Below are positions 25,818-35,679 of a DNA stretch of 64,000 nucleotides, piece after piece. Position numbers and translations under genes: made by a program. The DNA is from JACRCT01 sp036504155. Its GTDB lineage: Bacteria > Myxococcota > Myxococcia > Myxococcales > UBA5297. The stretch spans positions 1 through 64,000 of the forward strand of contig DASXVQ010000152.1 in assembly GCA_036504155.1 (NCBI GenBank), written 5' to 3'. The notes below the pieces were generated by a model. It ran no database searches. It saw nothing but the letters and a program-made list of their open reading frames with translations, and was not told the DNA's origin. Every line of letters begins with the position of its first letter. Position 1 is the stretch's first letter.

Positions 25818-26062
25818 TTCGTCGCTCCAGGCTTGGGCGGGGCTGGGGGAGGCTTGATCGGCTCGGGTCGCGGGACGCCGGCGGTCCGCGGAGGCGGCGG
25901 AGGGGGAACCGGTCGCGTCGGCTCGGGCGGCTCGGGCATCGGCGGGGCGCCGGGTGGCGGGAGGAAGGGTGGCGGCGTCGGTTCGTCGGCCTGCTTCGAA
26001 CCCGCCAAGGAGGGGTACTTCGGCGGCTCGGCAGGCGCCGGCCTGAAGTCGCGCTTGTTCAT
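25814..26062 (-). CDS. Pro-rich small protein, possible radical SAM substrate
   Basis: 82 residues, starting MNKRDFRPAPAEPPKYPSLAG, then almost pure Pro/Glu/Arg/Ala. About 40 percent is proline. The MNKRDFR and EPPKYPSL segments match MKKRDFR and PTPEYPAVS of the next gene, so the two are probably paralogues, but this one lacks the Tat-like helix. It is the first gene of the operon and overlaps the next start by 4 nt. There is no strong ribosome site before the ATG at 26060-26062. The 126 bp upstream, shared with a divergent gene, should hold the operon promoter. Confidence 0.6.
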   Translation of the reverse strand: MNKRDFRPAPAEPPKYPSLAGSKQADEPTPPPFLPPPGAPPMPEPPEPTRPVPPPPPPRTAGVPRPEPIKPPPAPPKPGATK

Positions 26063-26188
26063 GGGTCCGAAGCGTACCAGAAGCGGGGCGTTCGCCGAGG
26101 GGTGGGCGAGCCTCGGGCGGCGGGGCTAGAGTGCCGAGGACCGCAGCACCCGATCAACGACCGACGCATGACCGACTCGAGGGAGCCG

Positions 26189-27109
<921 letters not shown>

Positions 27110-27158
27110 CGGGAGCCTCGGGCCTCCGCGGCGGCCTCCGCGCCCGGAGGGGCCCCTG

Positions 27159-29135
27159 CTACGCCGCGGTCGCGGGCTCGGCCGGGCGCGGCACCCGGGC
27201 GCGCAGCGGCAGCGAGACGGTGAAGCACGAGCCCTGGCTGGGCCTGGACTGCACCGCGATGGCGCCGCCGAGGCGCTCGACGATCTCCCGGGCGATCCAC
27301 AAACCCAGGCCCATGCCGCGGAAGTTCTGCGAGCTGACCGCCCGCTCGAACCTCTGGAAGATGCGCTCCTGGTGCTCGGGGGCGATGCCGATGCCCTGGT
27401 CGCGCACCGAGGCGCTGGCGCCCCGCCGGCAGGAGGCGACCTCGACCGTGATGGGCCGACCGGCCCCGTACTTGATGGCGTTGGAGACGAGGTTGGTCAG
27501 CACTTGGTCCAGCCGGCCCCGGTCCCAGCGTCCCACCACCCCGGGCTCGGCCACCACCTCGATGCGGCTGCCGGCGGCGTTGGCCTCGTGCAGGAACCGG
27601 CCCGACACCTCGCGGGCCAGCGCGCCCAGGTTGACCTCCTCCAGCACCAGCTCCAGCCGGCCGGCCCGGATGCGCGAGACGTCGAGCAGGTCGTTGATGA
27701 GCTTGGCCAGCCGGTCGCACTGCCGGCGCATCGTCTCCACCTTGGGGACCAGGAAGTCCGGCAGCTGCCGGTCGGGGTGCGCTGCCCCGGCGCGCAGCAT
27801 GCCGTCGACCTGCAGGCTCATGGTGGTCAGCGGCGTCTTGAGCTCGTGGGAGGCGATGGAGAGGAAGTCGTCGCGGGCGTGGATGGCCTCCTGCAGCTCC
27901 TGCTCGGCCTGCTTGAGCTTGCTGATGTCCAGGAAGCTCACCACCACCGCCTCGGGGTGGCCGTGCAGCGCCGGCAGCCGCTCGGAGAAGCTCATCAGCG
28001 TGGGCCGGCCGTGCGGGCCGAACCAGCGCACCTCGTCGCCCTCCAGCCGCTCGCCGCGCGCCGCGCGCCGCACCGGCAGGTCCTGCTCGGCCAGCGGCAC
28101 CCCGCGCGGCCCGGTGGCCGACCAGCGCCGGTCGTCCGCCGGGGTGCCCGCCGCGAAGTAGCCGCCGGTGATCCGGTCGGCGGCGTCGTTGGCGAAGGTC
28201 ACCCGGCCCGTCCCCGGCTCGGCCAGGACCAGCGGGGTGGGCATGGAGTCGAGCACCCCCTGCAGCCACTTCTCCTGGTGCGCCAGGTGCCGGGCCAGCG
28301 CGCCCACCCGCTGCAGCAGCTGCTCGCGGTCGGCCTCGGCGCGGCGGTGGGCGGAGACGTCGGTCAAGGTCACCACGCACCCCACGATGCGCCCGCGGGG
28401 TCCCCGGAGCGGCCCGGCGGACAGCTGCAGGTCGAAGACCAGCCCGTCCACGCGGGAGAGCCGGCCCTCCAGGCCCCGGCGCACCCCGCCGCGCAGCGCC
28501 GCCGCCACCAGCGCCGCCGAGCTGCGCGGGCTGCCCGGGCGCCCCGGGGGCAGCCGCACCGGGAAGGCGGCGCGGAAGGGCTTGAGCAGCGGGTCGCCGC
28601 CGCACAGGCGCCGCGCGGCGCGGCTGGCGCGGATGACCACGCCCTCCTCGTCGCAGACGACGATCGCCTCGGCGGCCTGCTCCAGCATGGAGCGGGTCAG
28701 CTGCTCGGCGGCCAGCATCTCCTCGCTGTGCTTCTGCTCGGACAGGTCGGTGATCACCGCGCCCAGCAGGGGCCGCCCGCCGCTGCGCAGGGGCCGCAGC
28801 GCCAGGCAGGCGGGGACGCGGGTGGCGCCGCGGGCGAGCAGCGCCACCTCGGCCAGGCTCTCGCCGGTGCGGCCGCGCCGCAGCAGGACCCCCAGCACGT
28901 CGCGGTCCTCGGGGGCCACGAAGGCGGACAGCGGCGCGCCGCGCAAGCGCCGGCGGGGGCGCGCCAGGATCTCGGCGAAGCGGGCGTTGCACCACGCCAG
29001 CACGCCGTCCTCGGAGAGCGTCGCGGCGCCCTCGTTGACGGCCTCGAGCAGCGCGGCCAGGGCGCGGGGCGCGGGGGCGCGCCGGCGTTTGGGCTTGGGG
29101 CCGCGGCGGGGGGTCGCTGGGGCGCGGTCGGCCAT
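27159..29135 (-). CDS. PAS-domain sensor histidine kinase
   Basis: From the ATG at 29133-29135 (GGAGGG upstream), 658 residues, no membrane helix, so cytoplasmic. After a basic N-terminus there are three PAS domains (about 25-140, 145-290, 305-420); the first ends LGAVITDLSEQKHSEE and the third ends VVSFLDISKLKQAE. The HisKA domain has DFLSIASHELKTPLTTM (phospho-accepting His). The HATPase domain shows N box (NLVSNAIKYG), G1 (VRDQGIGI), F box (IFQRFERA) and G2 (GMGLGLWIA). It lacks a receiver and has no adjacent response regulator, so it is an orphan kinase, common in myxobacteria. The open frame upstream is a shadow of the kinase gene on the other strand. Confidence 0.92.
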   Translation of the reverse strand: MADRAPATPRRGPKPKRRRAPAPRALAALLEAVNEGAATLSEDGVLAWCNARFAEILARPRRRLRGAPLSAFVAPEDRDVLGVLLRRGRTGESLAEVALLARGATRVPACLALRPLRSGGRPLLGAVITDLSEQKHSEEMLAAEQLTRSMLEQAAEAIVVCDEEGVVIRASRAARRLCGGDPLLKPFRAAFPVRLPPGRPGSPRSSAALVAAALRGGVRRGLEGRLSRVDGLVFDLQLSAGPLRGPRGRIVGCVVTLTDVSAHRRAEADREQLLQRVGALARHLAHQEKWLQGVLDSMPTPLVLAEPGTGRVTFANDAADRITGGYFAAGTPADDRRWSATGPRGVPLAEQDLPVRRAARGERLEGDEVRWFGPHGRPTLMSFSERLPALHGHPEAVVVSFLDISKLKQAEQELQEAIHARDDFLSIASHELKTPLTTMSLQVDGMLRAGAAHPDRQLPDFLVPKVETMRRQCDRLAKLINDLLDVSRIRAGRLELVLEEVNLGALAREVSGRFLHEANAAGSRIEVVAEPGVVGRWDRGRLDQVLTNLVSNAIKYGAGRPITVEVASCRRGASASVRDQGIGIAPEHQERIFQRFERAVSSQNFRGMGLGLWIAREIVERLGGAIAVQSRPSQGSCFTVSLPLRARVPRPAEPATAA

Positions 29136-29300
29136 CGGGGGAGCCCTCCTGGCCCGGATGATGGGTCCGGCCCCGCGGGGGAAGTCACTGGAAAACCAGG
29201 GCGGGAGGCGCGCACCGTCCGAGCCGGGACACTGCTCGGAGGACGACAGAGGAACGCGAGAGTTGACCCCGGCCGAATCCAGGCGAGAATCAGGGTCTAG

Positions 29301-31634
29301 ATGAACGCCCCGAACGCCGCTCCGGTCGAGAAAGTCCGATACGGGAAGTATTGGCTGCTGCGCCGCCTGGCCAAGGGCGGCATGGCCGAGATCTTCCTGG
29401 CGATGCCCATCCAGGCCGGCCGCGAGAACGAGCGCCTCGTCATCAAGCGCATGCTGCCGCAGTTCTCCGAGGAGGAGGAGTTCCTCCAGATGTTCCTCGA
29501 CGAGGCGCGGCTGGCGGCCCAGCTCAACCACCCGTCGATCGTGCGCATCCTCGACCTGGGCATGGAGGCCGAGCACCTCTTCATCGCCATGGAGTACATC
29601 GACGGGCGCGACCTGGAGTCGGTGGCGCGCGTCCGCAAGAAGCAGATGAACCCGGCGATGGTGGCGCGGATCGCGGTGGACACCTGCGCCGCGCTCTCCT
29701 ACGCGCACGAGGCCAAGGACGTGAAGGGCCGGCCGATGCGCATCGTGCATCGGGACGTCACCCCCGAGAACGTCATGATCACCCGTCGCGGCGAGGTGAA
29801 GCTCGTCGACTTCGGCGTGGCCAAGGCCGCCAGCAAGCTGTCGATGACGCGGCCGGGCGTGGTCAAGGGCAAGCTCAACTACATGGCCCCGGAGCACATC
29901 CTCGGCCGGGAGCTCGACGGCCGCGCGGACCTGTTCTCGCTGGGCGCCGCCCTCTACGAGATCACCACCTCCATCAAGCCGTTCGAGCGCGGGGGCATGC
30001 AGGAGACGGTGGGCGCCATCGTCAACGAGCACCCCCAGCCCCCGGACCGGATCATCAAGGGCTACCCGCCGGCCTTCTCGGCCATCGTCATGAAGTGCCT
30101 GGAGAAGGACCCGAACAAGCGCTTCGCCAACGCCGCCGCCATGAAGCTGGAGCTGGAGCGCTTCCTGGCGTCGACGGGGGTCCTCTTCGGCCCCCCCGAG
30201 ATCGCCGCGCTGCTGACCGAGATGGCGGCCGCGTCCTCGCCGCAGCCCAAGCCGCCCACTCCTCCGCCGATGCCGCCTCCGTTGAGGTCGGCGCAGCCGA
30301 CGCCGATGCCGCCCGCGGGCGCGACCAACCCGTCGGCGGCCGCGCCCCAGGCCGCTCCGCCCCCGCAGCCGCGCCCGGCGTCGCGCACGTCCGGGGTGAA
30401 CGCACCGGCCCCCGGCAGCCCGCCTCGACAGGTGGCGGCCCCGGCACCGCAAGGCAGTCCGCCACGCCGGCTCTCCCAGCAGAGCATCCCCGCCGCGCCC
30501 GCGGCTCCCGCGACGCCCTCCGGCAGCGGCGCGCGCCGACTCTCGTCCCAGGCAGTCCCCGCGACGCCGATCTCGAACCGGACCTCCCAGTCGATCCCCG
30601 CCCGGCCCCAGCAGGGCAGCCCGCCCAAGCAGGTGAAGCCACCCGAGACGGCCGCCCAGACCGCAGCCCGGCGCTCGGCCTTCGAGGAGGACGGGCCCGA
30701 GCCCGAGACCCAGGTCAATCGCAACATCGCGCAGATCCTGGCGGGAACCGAGGCCAAGCCTGCGGCCAGGCCGCCGCCCCCTCCGCCGCTGAGCGGCGAG
30801 AGCGAGATTCCCGAGCAAGCGGCGCCGCCGCCACCTCCCGAGCCCGAGCGACCCGCCCCGCCTCCGCCGCCCGCCGGCGCCGACCTGGTGCTGAGCGAGT
30901 TGGACATGGTGATGGCGACGCCGCCAGCAGCGACGCCCGCCTCGGTGGCCGTCACCGCGCCCGAGATCGCGGCGCCTTCGGGCGCTCGCAAGCCGGGGCC
31001 GCCGCCCGCCAAGCCGCAGGCCAACCCCGACGACTTCGCTCCGCCGCTGGGCATGGAAGGCGAGCGGACGGTGACGGTTTCGAAGGTCCTCCCGTCGCCG
31101 ACCGCGGGCGGGAGCATGAAGGGGATGGTCCTCAAGGGCGCGGGGCTCTTCGCGGCGGTGGTCCTCGCCGGCTACCTCGGGCACCTCGTCACCGCCCGCG
31201 GCCTGGAGGATCGCCTCGAGAAGGCTCGGGTCATGGAGGACCGCCTGCAGAAGCTCGAGGCGCGCCTCTCCCAGCCTCCACCCCCTCTGGCGGTGGCGGG
31301 CCCCGACGCCTCCACGCCGCCCGCGCCGGTGCCCACCCCGACTCCCGCGCCGACGCCGACGCCTGCTCCCACACCGCCGCCCGTCGCAGGGCCGGACGCG
31401 TCTGCTCCTGCGCCCGAGGCGAAGCCGGCCGCACCCGAGCCGGCCAAGAGCGCCCCCGCCATCATCTCGGTCACCGGCCAGGGGCCCGCGACCATCGACG
31501 GCCGGCCCTGCGTGGTGCCTTGCGCGGTGCAGGTCGAGCCCGGCGAGCACGTGATCCAGCGGCCGGCCCCGAACAAGTTCGAGCAGAAGGTCACGCTCAA
31601 GCCGGGCCAGACCGAGCGCGTCAAGCTCCCGTAG
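29301..31634 (+). CDS. Hanks-type Ser/Thr protein kinase with membrane anchor
   Basis: 777 residues. Kinase domain at 15-290: LAKGGMAEIF (Gly loop), Lys49 in VIKRML, HRDVTPENV (150-158), DFGVAK (170-175), APEHI. A Pro/Ala-rich linker of about 320 residues with repeated SPPR/SPPK-like blocks follows. One membrane helix at about 610-630 (LKGAGLFAAVVLAGYLGHLV), a short coiled coil, another Pro-rich section and a small C-terminal PEGA-like beta domain (GPATIDGRPCVVPCAVQVEPG) complete it. Hence a cytoplasmic kinase with an extracytoplasmic sensor. Typical of myxobacterial Pkn kinases. It faces away from the histidine kinase across 165 bp. Confidence 0.93.
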   Translation: MNAPNAAPVEKVRYGKYWLLRRLAKGGMAEIFLAMPIQAGRENERLVIKRMLPQFSEEEEFLQMFLDEARLAAQLNHPSIVRILDLGMEAEHLFIAMEYIDGRDLESVARVRKKQMNPAMVARIAVDTCAALSYAHEAKDVKGRPMRIVHRDVTPENVMITRRGEVKLVDFGVAKAASKLSMTRPGVVKGKLNYMAPEHILGRELDGRADLFSLGAALYEITTSIKPFERGGMQETVGAIVNEHPQPPDRIIKGYPPAFSAIVMKCLEKDPNKRFANAAAMKLELERFLASTGVLFGPPEIAALLTEMAAASSPQPKPPTPPPMPPPLRSAQPTPMPPAGATNPSAAAPQAAPPPQPRPASRTSGVNAPAPGSPPRQVAAPAPQGSPPRRLSQQSIPAAPAAPATPSGSGARRLSSQAVPATPISNRTSQSIPARPQQGSPPKQVKPPETAAQTAARRSAFEEDGPEPETQVNRNIAQILAGTEAKPAARPPPPPPLSGESEIPEQAAPPPPPEPERPAPPPPPAGADLVLSELDMVMATPPAATPASVAVTAPEIAAPSGARKPGPPPAKPQANPDDFAPPLGMEGERTVTVSKVLPSPTAGGSMKGMVLKGAGLFAAVVLAGYLGHLVTARGLEDRLEKARVMEDRLQKLEARLSQPPPPLAVAGPDASTPPAPVPTPTPAPTPTPAPTPPPVAGPDASAPAPEAKPAAPEPAKSAPAIISVTGQGPATIDGRPCVVPCAVQVEPGEHVIQRPAPNKFEQKVTLKPGQTERVKLP

Positions 31635-31795
31635 CCTGCTCGTCGGGCGAGCCGGCGCCTGCCTGCTCGCCCCCCCCATCTTCCTCGCAGCTTCGCTGCT
31701 GGCCACCGGAGATCCGGGGGCGCTAGAATGCGCGGCTTCTTTCGCCAAGAGGGCGGCCAGCGCCCCCGCACGCACCCCATCCAGCAAGGACTCCC

Positions 31796-33403
31796 ATGAG
31801 CGAAGAATCCAGCGTGGCCGCCGCCGCTCCCGAGGAGCGCCCCAACCCGCTCAAGGAGATCACCCAGCCCTTCGTCGACCTGGTGAAGGCGCCGCGGGCG
31901 CTGTGGGGCGTCAACCTCGCCTACATGCTCGAGGGGCTGTGCTACTTCGGCGTCCTGGGCTACCTGGAGATCCACTTCTCCGACTACATCTTCGCCGGGG
32001 TTCCCCATCCCGAGGTCTGGGCCCACAACATGGTGGGCGTGTTGACCGCGGGCATCGCGCTGTCGATGGCCGTGCTGGGGTTCGTGCCCGACAAGTGGGG
32101 CGTGCGCAAGGCGCTGCTGCTGGCGTTCGTCCTGCTGGTCGGGGGCCGGGTCTTCATCTCCCTGGCGCCCGCGCTCTTCGGCGCCGAGCCCCGCGTGGTC
32201 GGCTCGGCGCTGCACTTGATGACGATGGGCGGCATCGTGCTGGTGCTCTTCGGCTACGGCATGTACCAACCGGCGGCCTACAGCGCGGTCCGCCAGTTCA
32301 CCACGCCCAAGACCGCGGCCATGGCCTACGCCATGCTGTACGCGCTGATGAACGCCGGGTCGGCGCTGCTGATGGCGGCGTTCGTGCTGCGCGACGAGAA
32401 GTTCCTGAACCTGGGGATCACCGGGACGTTCTGGGTCTTCACCGCGCTCACCGTCGTCTCGCTGATCGTGACCGCGACCCTGCTGTCGCGCAAGACGGTG
32501 GACCAGGCCATCGCCACCGCCAAGGCCGAGACCGCGGCGATCGCAGCGGCCGAGAAGAAGCGCGCAGAGCTGGAGCTGGAGAAGAAGGGCGAAGTCCAGG
32601 CTGCCAAGCCGGCGGTCACCGGCGTCCCGGTGACGGCGTGGATCACGCTGGTCTCGATCGTCGTGGCCATCGTGGTGAAGGTCCCCAGCCCCTGGAGCTA
32701 CATCGTGGGCGGCCTGGTGGCGCTGGTGCCGGTCATCATCGCCCTGCTCCCCAAGGAGCCGAAGGCCAAGGCGGTGGAGTACATCGCCACGCACCCGCTG
32801 GCCGACACCAAGTTCTTCGTCTTCATCTTCGCGCTCATCCCGGTGCAGACGCTCTTCACCTACAACTGGCTCATCCTGCCGCAGTACATCTCCCGGGCCT
32901 ACGACGGGTGGATCGGCGAGTACTACGAGTTCTTCTCCAACCTGAACCCCATCCTCATCTTCATCATCGTCCCGGTCGCCACCGCGCTGACCTACAAGAA
33001 GAAGATCTACTCGATGATGCTCATCGGGACGACGGTGATGGCCTCGTCGGCCTTCGTGCTCGCCTTCGGCGCCAACGTGGTGACCCTGAGCATCTACATC
33101 GTGCTGATGACGGTGGGCGAAGCCCTCTGGCAGCCCCGCTTCTTGCAGTACGCCACCGAGATCGCCCCCGAGGGCAAGGCGGGCCTCTACCAGGGCGTCG
33201 CCCAGCTTCCCTGGTTCCTCACCAAGGCCCTGGTCCCGCTGCTCTACTCCGGCCAGATGATGGCGAAGTACGTCCCCGCGACGGGGCCCAAGGACTCGGA
33301 GACCATGTGGTTCATCTTCGGGCTCATCGCCATCGCCTCCCCGATCTCCCTGGTGCTGCTCAAGGGTTGGCTCGGCAAGGACTTCAAGACGAAGGCGGCA
33401 TGA
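31796..33403 (+). CDS. MFS/POT-type transporter
   Basis: 535 residues with about 12-14 membrane helices. N-terminal half: LWGVNLAYMLEGLCYFGVLGYLEI, and FVPDKWGVRKALL, the MFS motif A loop. A basic/Ala-rich cytoplasmic loop at about 235-270 (AETAAIAAAEKKRAELELEKKG) separates the halves. The placement of the ExER-type region and the FxxFY-like GYGMYQPAAYSAVRQF resemble proton-dependent oligopeptide (POT/PTR) transporters more than sugar carriers. Substrate unknown. The stop overlaps the start of a 22-codon mini-ORF that bridges to the deacetylase gene. Confidence 0.8.
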   Translation: MSEESSVAAAAPEERPNPLKEITQPFVDLVKAPRALWGVNLAYMLEGLCYFGVLGYLEIHFSDYIFAGVPHPEVWAHNMVGVLTAGIALSMAVLGFVPDKWGVRKALLLAFVLLVGGRVFISLAPALFGAEPRVVGSALHLMTMGGIVLVLFGYGMYQPAAYSAVRQFTTPKTAAMAYAMLYALMNAGSALLMAAFVLRDEKFLNLGITGTFWVFTALTVVSLIVTATLLSRKTVDQAIATAKAETAAIAAAEKKRAELELEKKGEVQAAKPAVTGVPVTAWITLVSIVVAIVVKVPSPWSYIVGGLVALVPVIIALLPKEPKAKAVEYIATHPLADTKFFVFIFALIPVQTLFTYNWLILPQYISRAYDGWIGEYYEFFSNLNPILIFIIVPVATALTYKKKIYSMMLIGTTVMASSAFVLAFGANVVTLSIYIVLMTVGEALWQPRFLQYATEIAPEGKAGLYQGVAQLPWFLTKALVPLLYSGQMMAKYVPATGPKDSETMWFIFGLIAIASPISLVLLKGWLGKDFKTKAA

Positions 33404-33468
33404 CGGTCCTCTTCACCTCCCTGAAGGTCCCGTCCGCAGCCCTCCGGCGCCTCCCGAGGCCGGACTGA
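33400..33468 (+). CDS. 22-residue mini-ORF bridging two genes
   Basis: ATG at 33400 overlaps the transporter stop (ATGA), and its TGA at 33466-33468 overlaps the deacetylase ATG (TGATG). The peptide is MTVLFTSLKVPSAALRRLPR plus two residues. It could carry ribosomes from one gene to the next (translational coupling). There is no evidence that the peptide itself is functional. Confidence 0.3.
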   Translation: MTVLFTSLKVPSAALRRLPRPD

Positions 33469-34352
33469 TGAGCGCCTGGCGCCACGAGCGGCTCAGCCGC
33501 GCCCACCTCGTGGGGCTCACCGCCATCACCCTGGCGCTGGCGCTCTCGCGGGTCCCGCCGTGGCGGCTGCCGTTCGGCATCCTCGTCTCGCCGGCGGTGC
33601 TGCCGCTCCTGGTGCAGGTGGCGCTGAACATCACCGGCGCGTTCGTGCCGGCGCTGGGCTTCTTCCTCCCGCTCATCACCCACGGGTCGCGCGGCCGGCC
33701 CGCGGTGGCCCTGAGCTTCGACGACGGACCGGACCCGGTGACCACCGCCCGGCTGCTCGAGCTGCTCGCCCGCCACCGGACGCCGGCCTCGTTCTTCGTC
33801 ATCGGCAAGCAGGCCGAGGCGCACCCGGAGCTGGTGGCGAAGATCCGCGACGCCGGCCACGAGCTGGGCAACCACTCGATGAACCACGACCCGATGCTCA
33901 TGTTCCGCAGCCTCGGGCGCCTGGAAGCGGAGATCGCCGAGTGCCAGGCGGTCCTCGCGGCGCAGGGCGTGCGCTCGCTGACCTTCCGGCCGCCGGTGGG
34001 CATCACCAACCCCAGGCTGGGCATCGTGCTGCGGCGCCTGAAGCTGGGCTGCGTCTGCTTCAGCTGCCGCCCGCTCGACTTCGGCAACCGGCGGCTGAAG
34101 GGCCTGGCGGACCGGGTGCTGGCCAGGGCGCACGCCGGCGACATCATCCTCCTGCACGACGTGGCGCCGCTGCCCGAGGTGGGGGCGGAGGTGTGGCTCG
34201 CCGAGATCGAGAAGATCGTCGCCGGGCTCGAGGCGGCGGGGCTGCGGGTGGTGCCGCTGTCGGACCTCATCGGGCTGCCGCTGATGGAGGCGGGCCAGGA
34301 CACCCCCAAGCCGCTGACGCACCCGGCGCCCGCCGGCGCGGAGGCCGTCTGA
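33468..34352 (+). CDS. Polysaccharide deacetylase (CE4/NodB)
   Basis: 294 residues with an N-terminal membrane segment region (LVGLTAITLALALSRVPPW and a second helix to residue 65), then the NodB domain. Motif 1 SFDDGPDP, motif 2 as HELGNHSMNH (H-x3-H zinc site with SMNHD), motif 3 FRPPVG and motif 5 LLHDV are all present. Such enzymes remove acetyl groups from peptidoglycan, chitin-like or exopolysaccharide GlcNAc. Likely membrane-anchored with the catalytic domain outside. Its stop overlaps the acpS start (TGATG), so the genes form a coupled run with the lipid enzymes downstream. Confidence 0.9.
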   Translation: MSAWRHERLSRAHLVGLTAITLALALSRVPPWRLPFGILVSPAVLPLLVQVALNITGAFVPALGFFLPLITHGSRGRPAVALSFDDGPDPVTTARLLELLARHRTPASFFVIGKQAEAHPELVAKIRDAGHELGNHSMNHDPMLMFRSLGRLEAEIAECQAVLAAQGVRSLTFRPPVGITNPRLGIVLRRLKLGCVCFSCRPLDFGNRRLKGLADRVLARAHAGDIILLHDVAPLPEVGAEVWLAEIEKIVAGLEAAGLRVVPLSDLIGLPLMEAGQDTPKPLTHPAPAGAEAV

Positions 34353-34777
34353 TGGCGCGCGCCCGGAAAGACGCGCGGGCGGCGGCGGCGGCGGCGGGGA
34401 CCGGGGTGGCCGGCATCGGCACCGACCTGGTGGAGGTGGCGCGCCTCGAGAAGAGCCTGCAGCGCACCAAGTCCTTCGCCGAGCGGGTCTTCACCAAGGC
34501 CGAGCGGGACTACTGCGGCAAGCGGGCGAACTCCGCCGAGGCCCTGGCGGCGCGCTTCGCGGCCAAGGAGGCGTTCCTCAAGGCCGTCGGCCGCGGCATC
34601 CTCGACGGCATCCCGCTCCTCCAGATCGAGGTGGTCAACGCCGAGAGCGGCGAGCCCCGCCTGGAGCTGGGGCCGGCGGCGCGCCAGGCGATGCGCGAGC
34701 GCGGCGGCACCGACGCGCTGGTCACCCTGAGCCACGCCGGCGGCAACGCGGTGGCCTTCGTGGTGGTGCGCCGATGA
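34352..34777 (+). CDS. acpS: Holo-[acyl-carrier-protein] synthase
   Basis: 141 residues; family core is about 125, with a basic Ala-rich N-terminal tail. GIGTDLVEVARLEKSL with the Mg-binding Asp, then FTKAERDYCGKR and FAAKEAFLKAVGRGI (Glu/Lys of the 4'-phosphopantetheinyl transferase site), and the C-terminal LSHAGGNAVAFVVV strand. It transfers phosphopantetheine from CoA to apo-ACP for fatty acid synthesis. Start overlaps the deacetylase stop and its stop overlaps the acyltransferase start (ATGA), a tightly coupled set. Confidence 0.93.
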   Translation: MARARKDARAAAAAAGTGVAGIGTDLVEVARLEKSLQRTKSFAERVFTKAERDYCGKRANSAEALAARFAAKEAFLKAVGRGILDGIPLLQIEVVNAESGEPRLELGPAARQAMRERGGTDALVTLSHAGGNAVAFVVVRR

Positions 34778-35631
34778 TCCGCGCCCTCCGCCAGTTCCTG
34801 CGGGCGATGTTCACCGGCAGCTCCTTCCTGGTCTTCTTCGGCGGCGGGACCGCGCTGGCCTACCTCATCCTGCCCCTCGTCCGCTGGCGGACCCGGGGCA
34901 CCGAGGAGGACAAGGCCGCCGAGTGCCGCCGCTGGCTGGGCGACGCCTGGATCTTCTTCCACGACTACATGCGCTTCTGGGGGCTCATCAGCTACCAGAG
35001 CTGGCACCTCTCCCAGCCGCTGCCGAAGGGCCCGCTGGTGGTCATCGCCAACCACCCGACGCTCATCGACGTCACCGCCGTCGTCAGCGCCTGGCCGCAG
35101 CTGGTCTGCGTGGCCAAGCCCGAGCACTTCCGCAGCCCGCTCATCGGGCGACTCTTGGGCTACTGCGGCTACATCAACTCCGGAGACTCCGGCCTGTTCT
35201 CCGCGGCCACCGTGGTCACCAACTCGGTCGAGGCGCTGAAGAAGGGCGCCCAGGTCCTCATCTTCCCGGAGGGCACGCGCTCGCCGAGGAACGGCCTGCA
35301 CAAGTTCCGGCAGGGCGCCTTCGAGATGGCGGCCCGCGCCGGCGTGCCCATCCAGCCGGTCTTCATCTCCTGCGACCCGCCCACGCTCATGCGCGGCCAG
35401 CACTGGTGGGAGGTGCCGGAGCGCATGGCCAAGCTCGAGGTGACGCCGCTGCCGCTCATCCCGCCGCCGCACGGCGACCCGGAGGAGATGGCCGAGCGGC
35501 TTTCGAAGGAGTACAAGGCCCGGCTCGACGCGTTCCTGGCGGCCCGGACGCTGCCCGAGGAGTCGCCCGGTCCGGAGCCGGCCGGGTCCGCGGCGCCGCC
35601 CGCGGCCCGCTGGGGCAGCCGCGGCGGGTGA
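34774..35631 (+). CDS. PlsC-family lysophospholipid/1-acylglycerol acyltransferase
   Basis: 285 residues. A hydrophobic N-terminus (GSSFLVFFGGGTALAYLIL) precedes the acyltransferase domain. Block I is NHPTLIDV with the catalytic HX4D (His94, Asp99). Block III is FPEGTRSP (164-171), and block IV-like VPIQPVFI. A Pro/Ala tail closes it. It would acylate lysophosphatidate or another lysolipid at the inner membrane. Overlap with acpS and nearness to the COG4648 gene recall lipid and aryl-polyene gene sets, but no ketosynthases or dehydratases are here, so a housekeeping or lipid-decoration role is as likely. Confidence 0.9.
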   Translation: MIRALRQFLRAMFTGSSFLVFFGGGTALAYLILPLVRWRTRGTEEDKAAECRRWLGDAWIFFHDYMRFWGLISYQSWHLSQPLPKGPLVVIANHPTLIDVTAVVSAWPQLVCVAKPEHFRSPLIGRLLGYCGYINSGDSGLFSAATVVTNSVEALKKGAQVLIFPEGTRSPRNGLHKFRQGAFEMAARAGVPIQPVFISCDPPTLMRGQHWWEVPERMAKLEVTPLPLIPPPHGDPEEMAERLSKEYKARLDAFLAARTLPEESPGPEPAGSAAPPAARWGSRGG

Positions 35632-35679
35632 AGCGAGGGGCGGGCCCGGCCCGTCCCGAGGGGGGAAGAGAGGAACCGC

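Noticed and set aside
29136..31787. Upstream in-frame extension of the histidine kinase
   Set aside because: The extension is antisense to the Ser/Thr kinase and is His/Arg/Gly low-complexity. The ATG at 29133-29135 has a good ribosome site.
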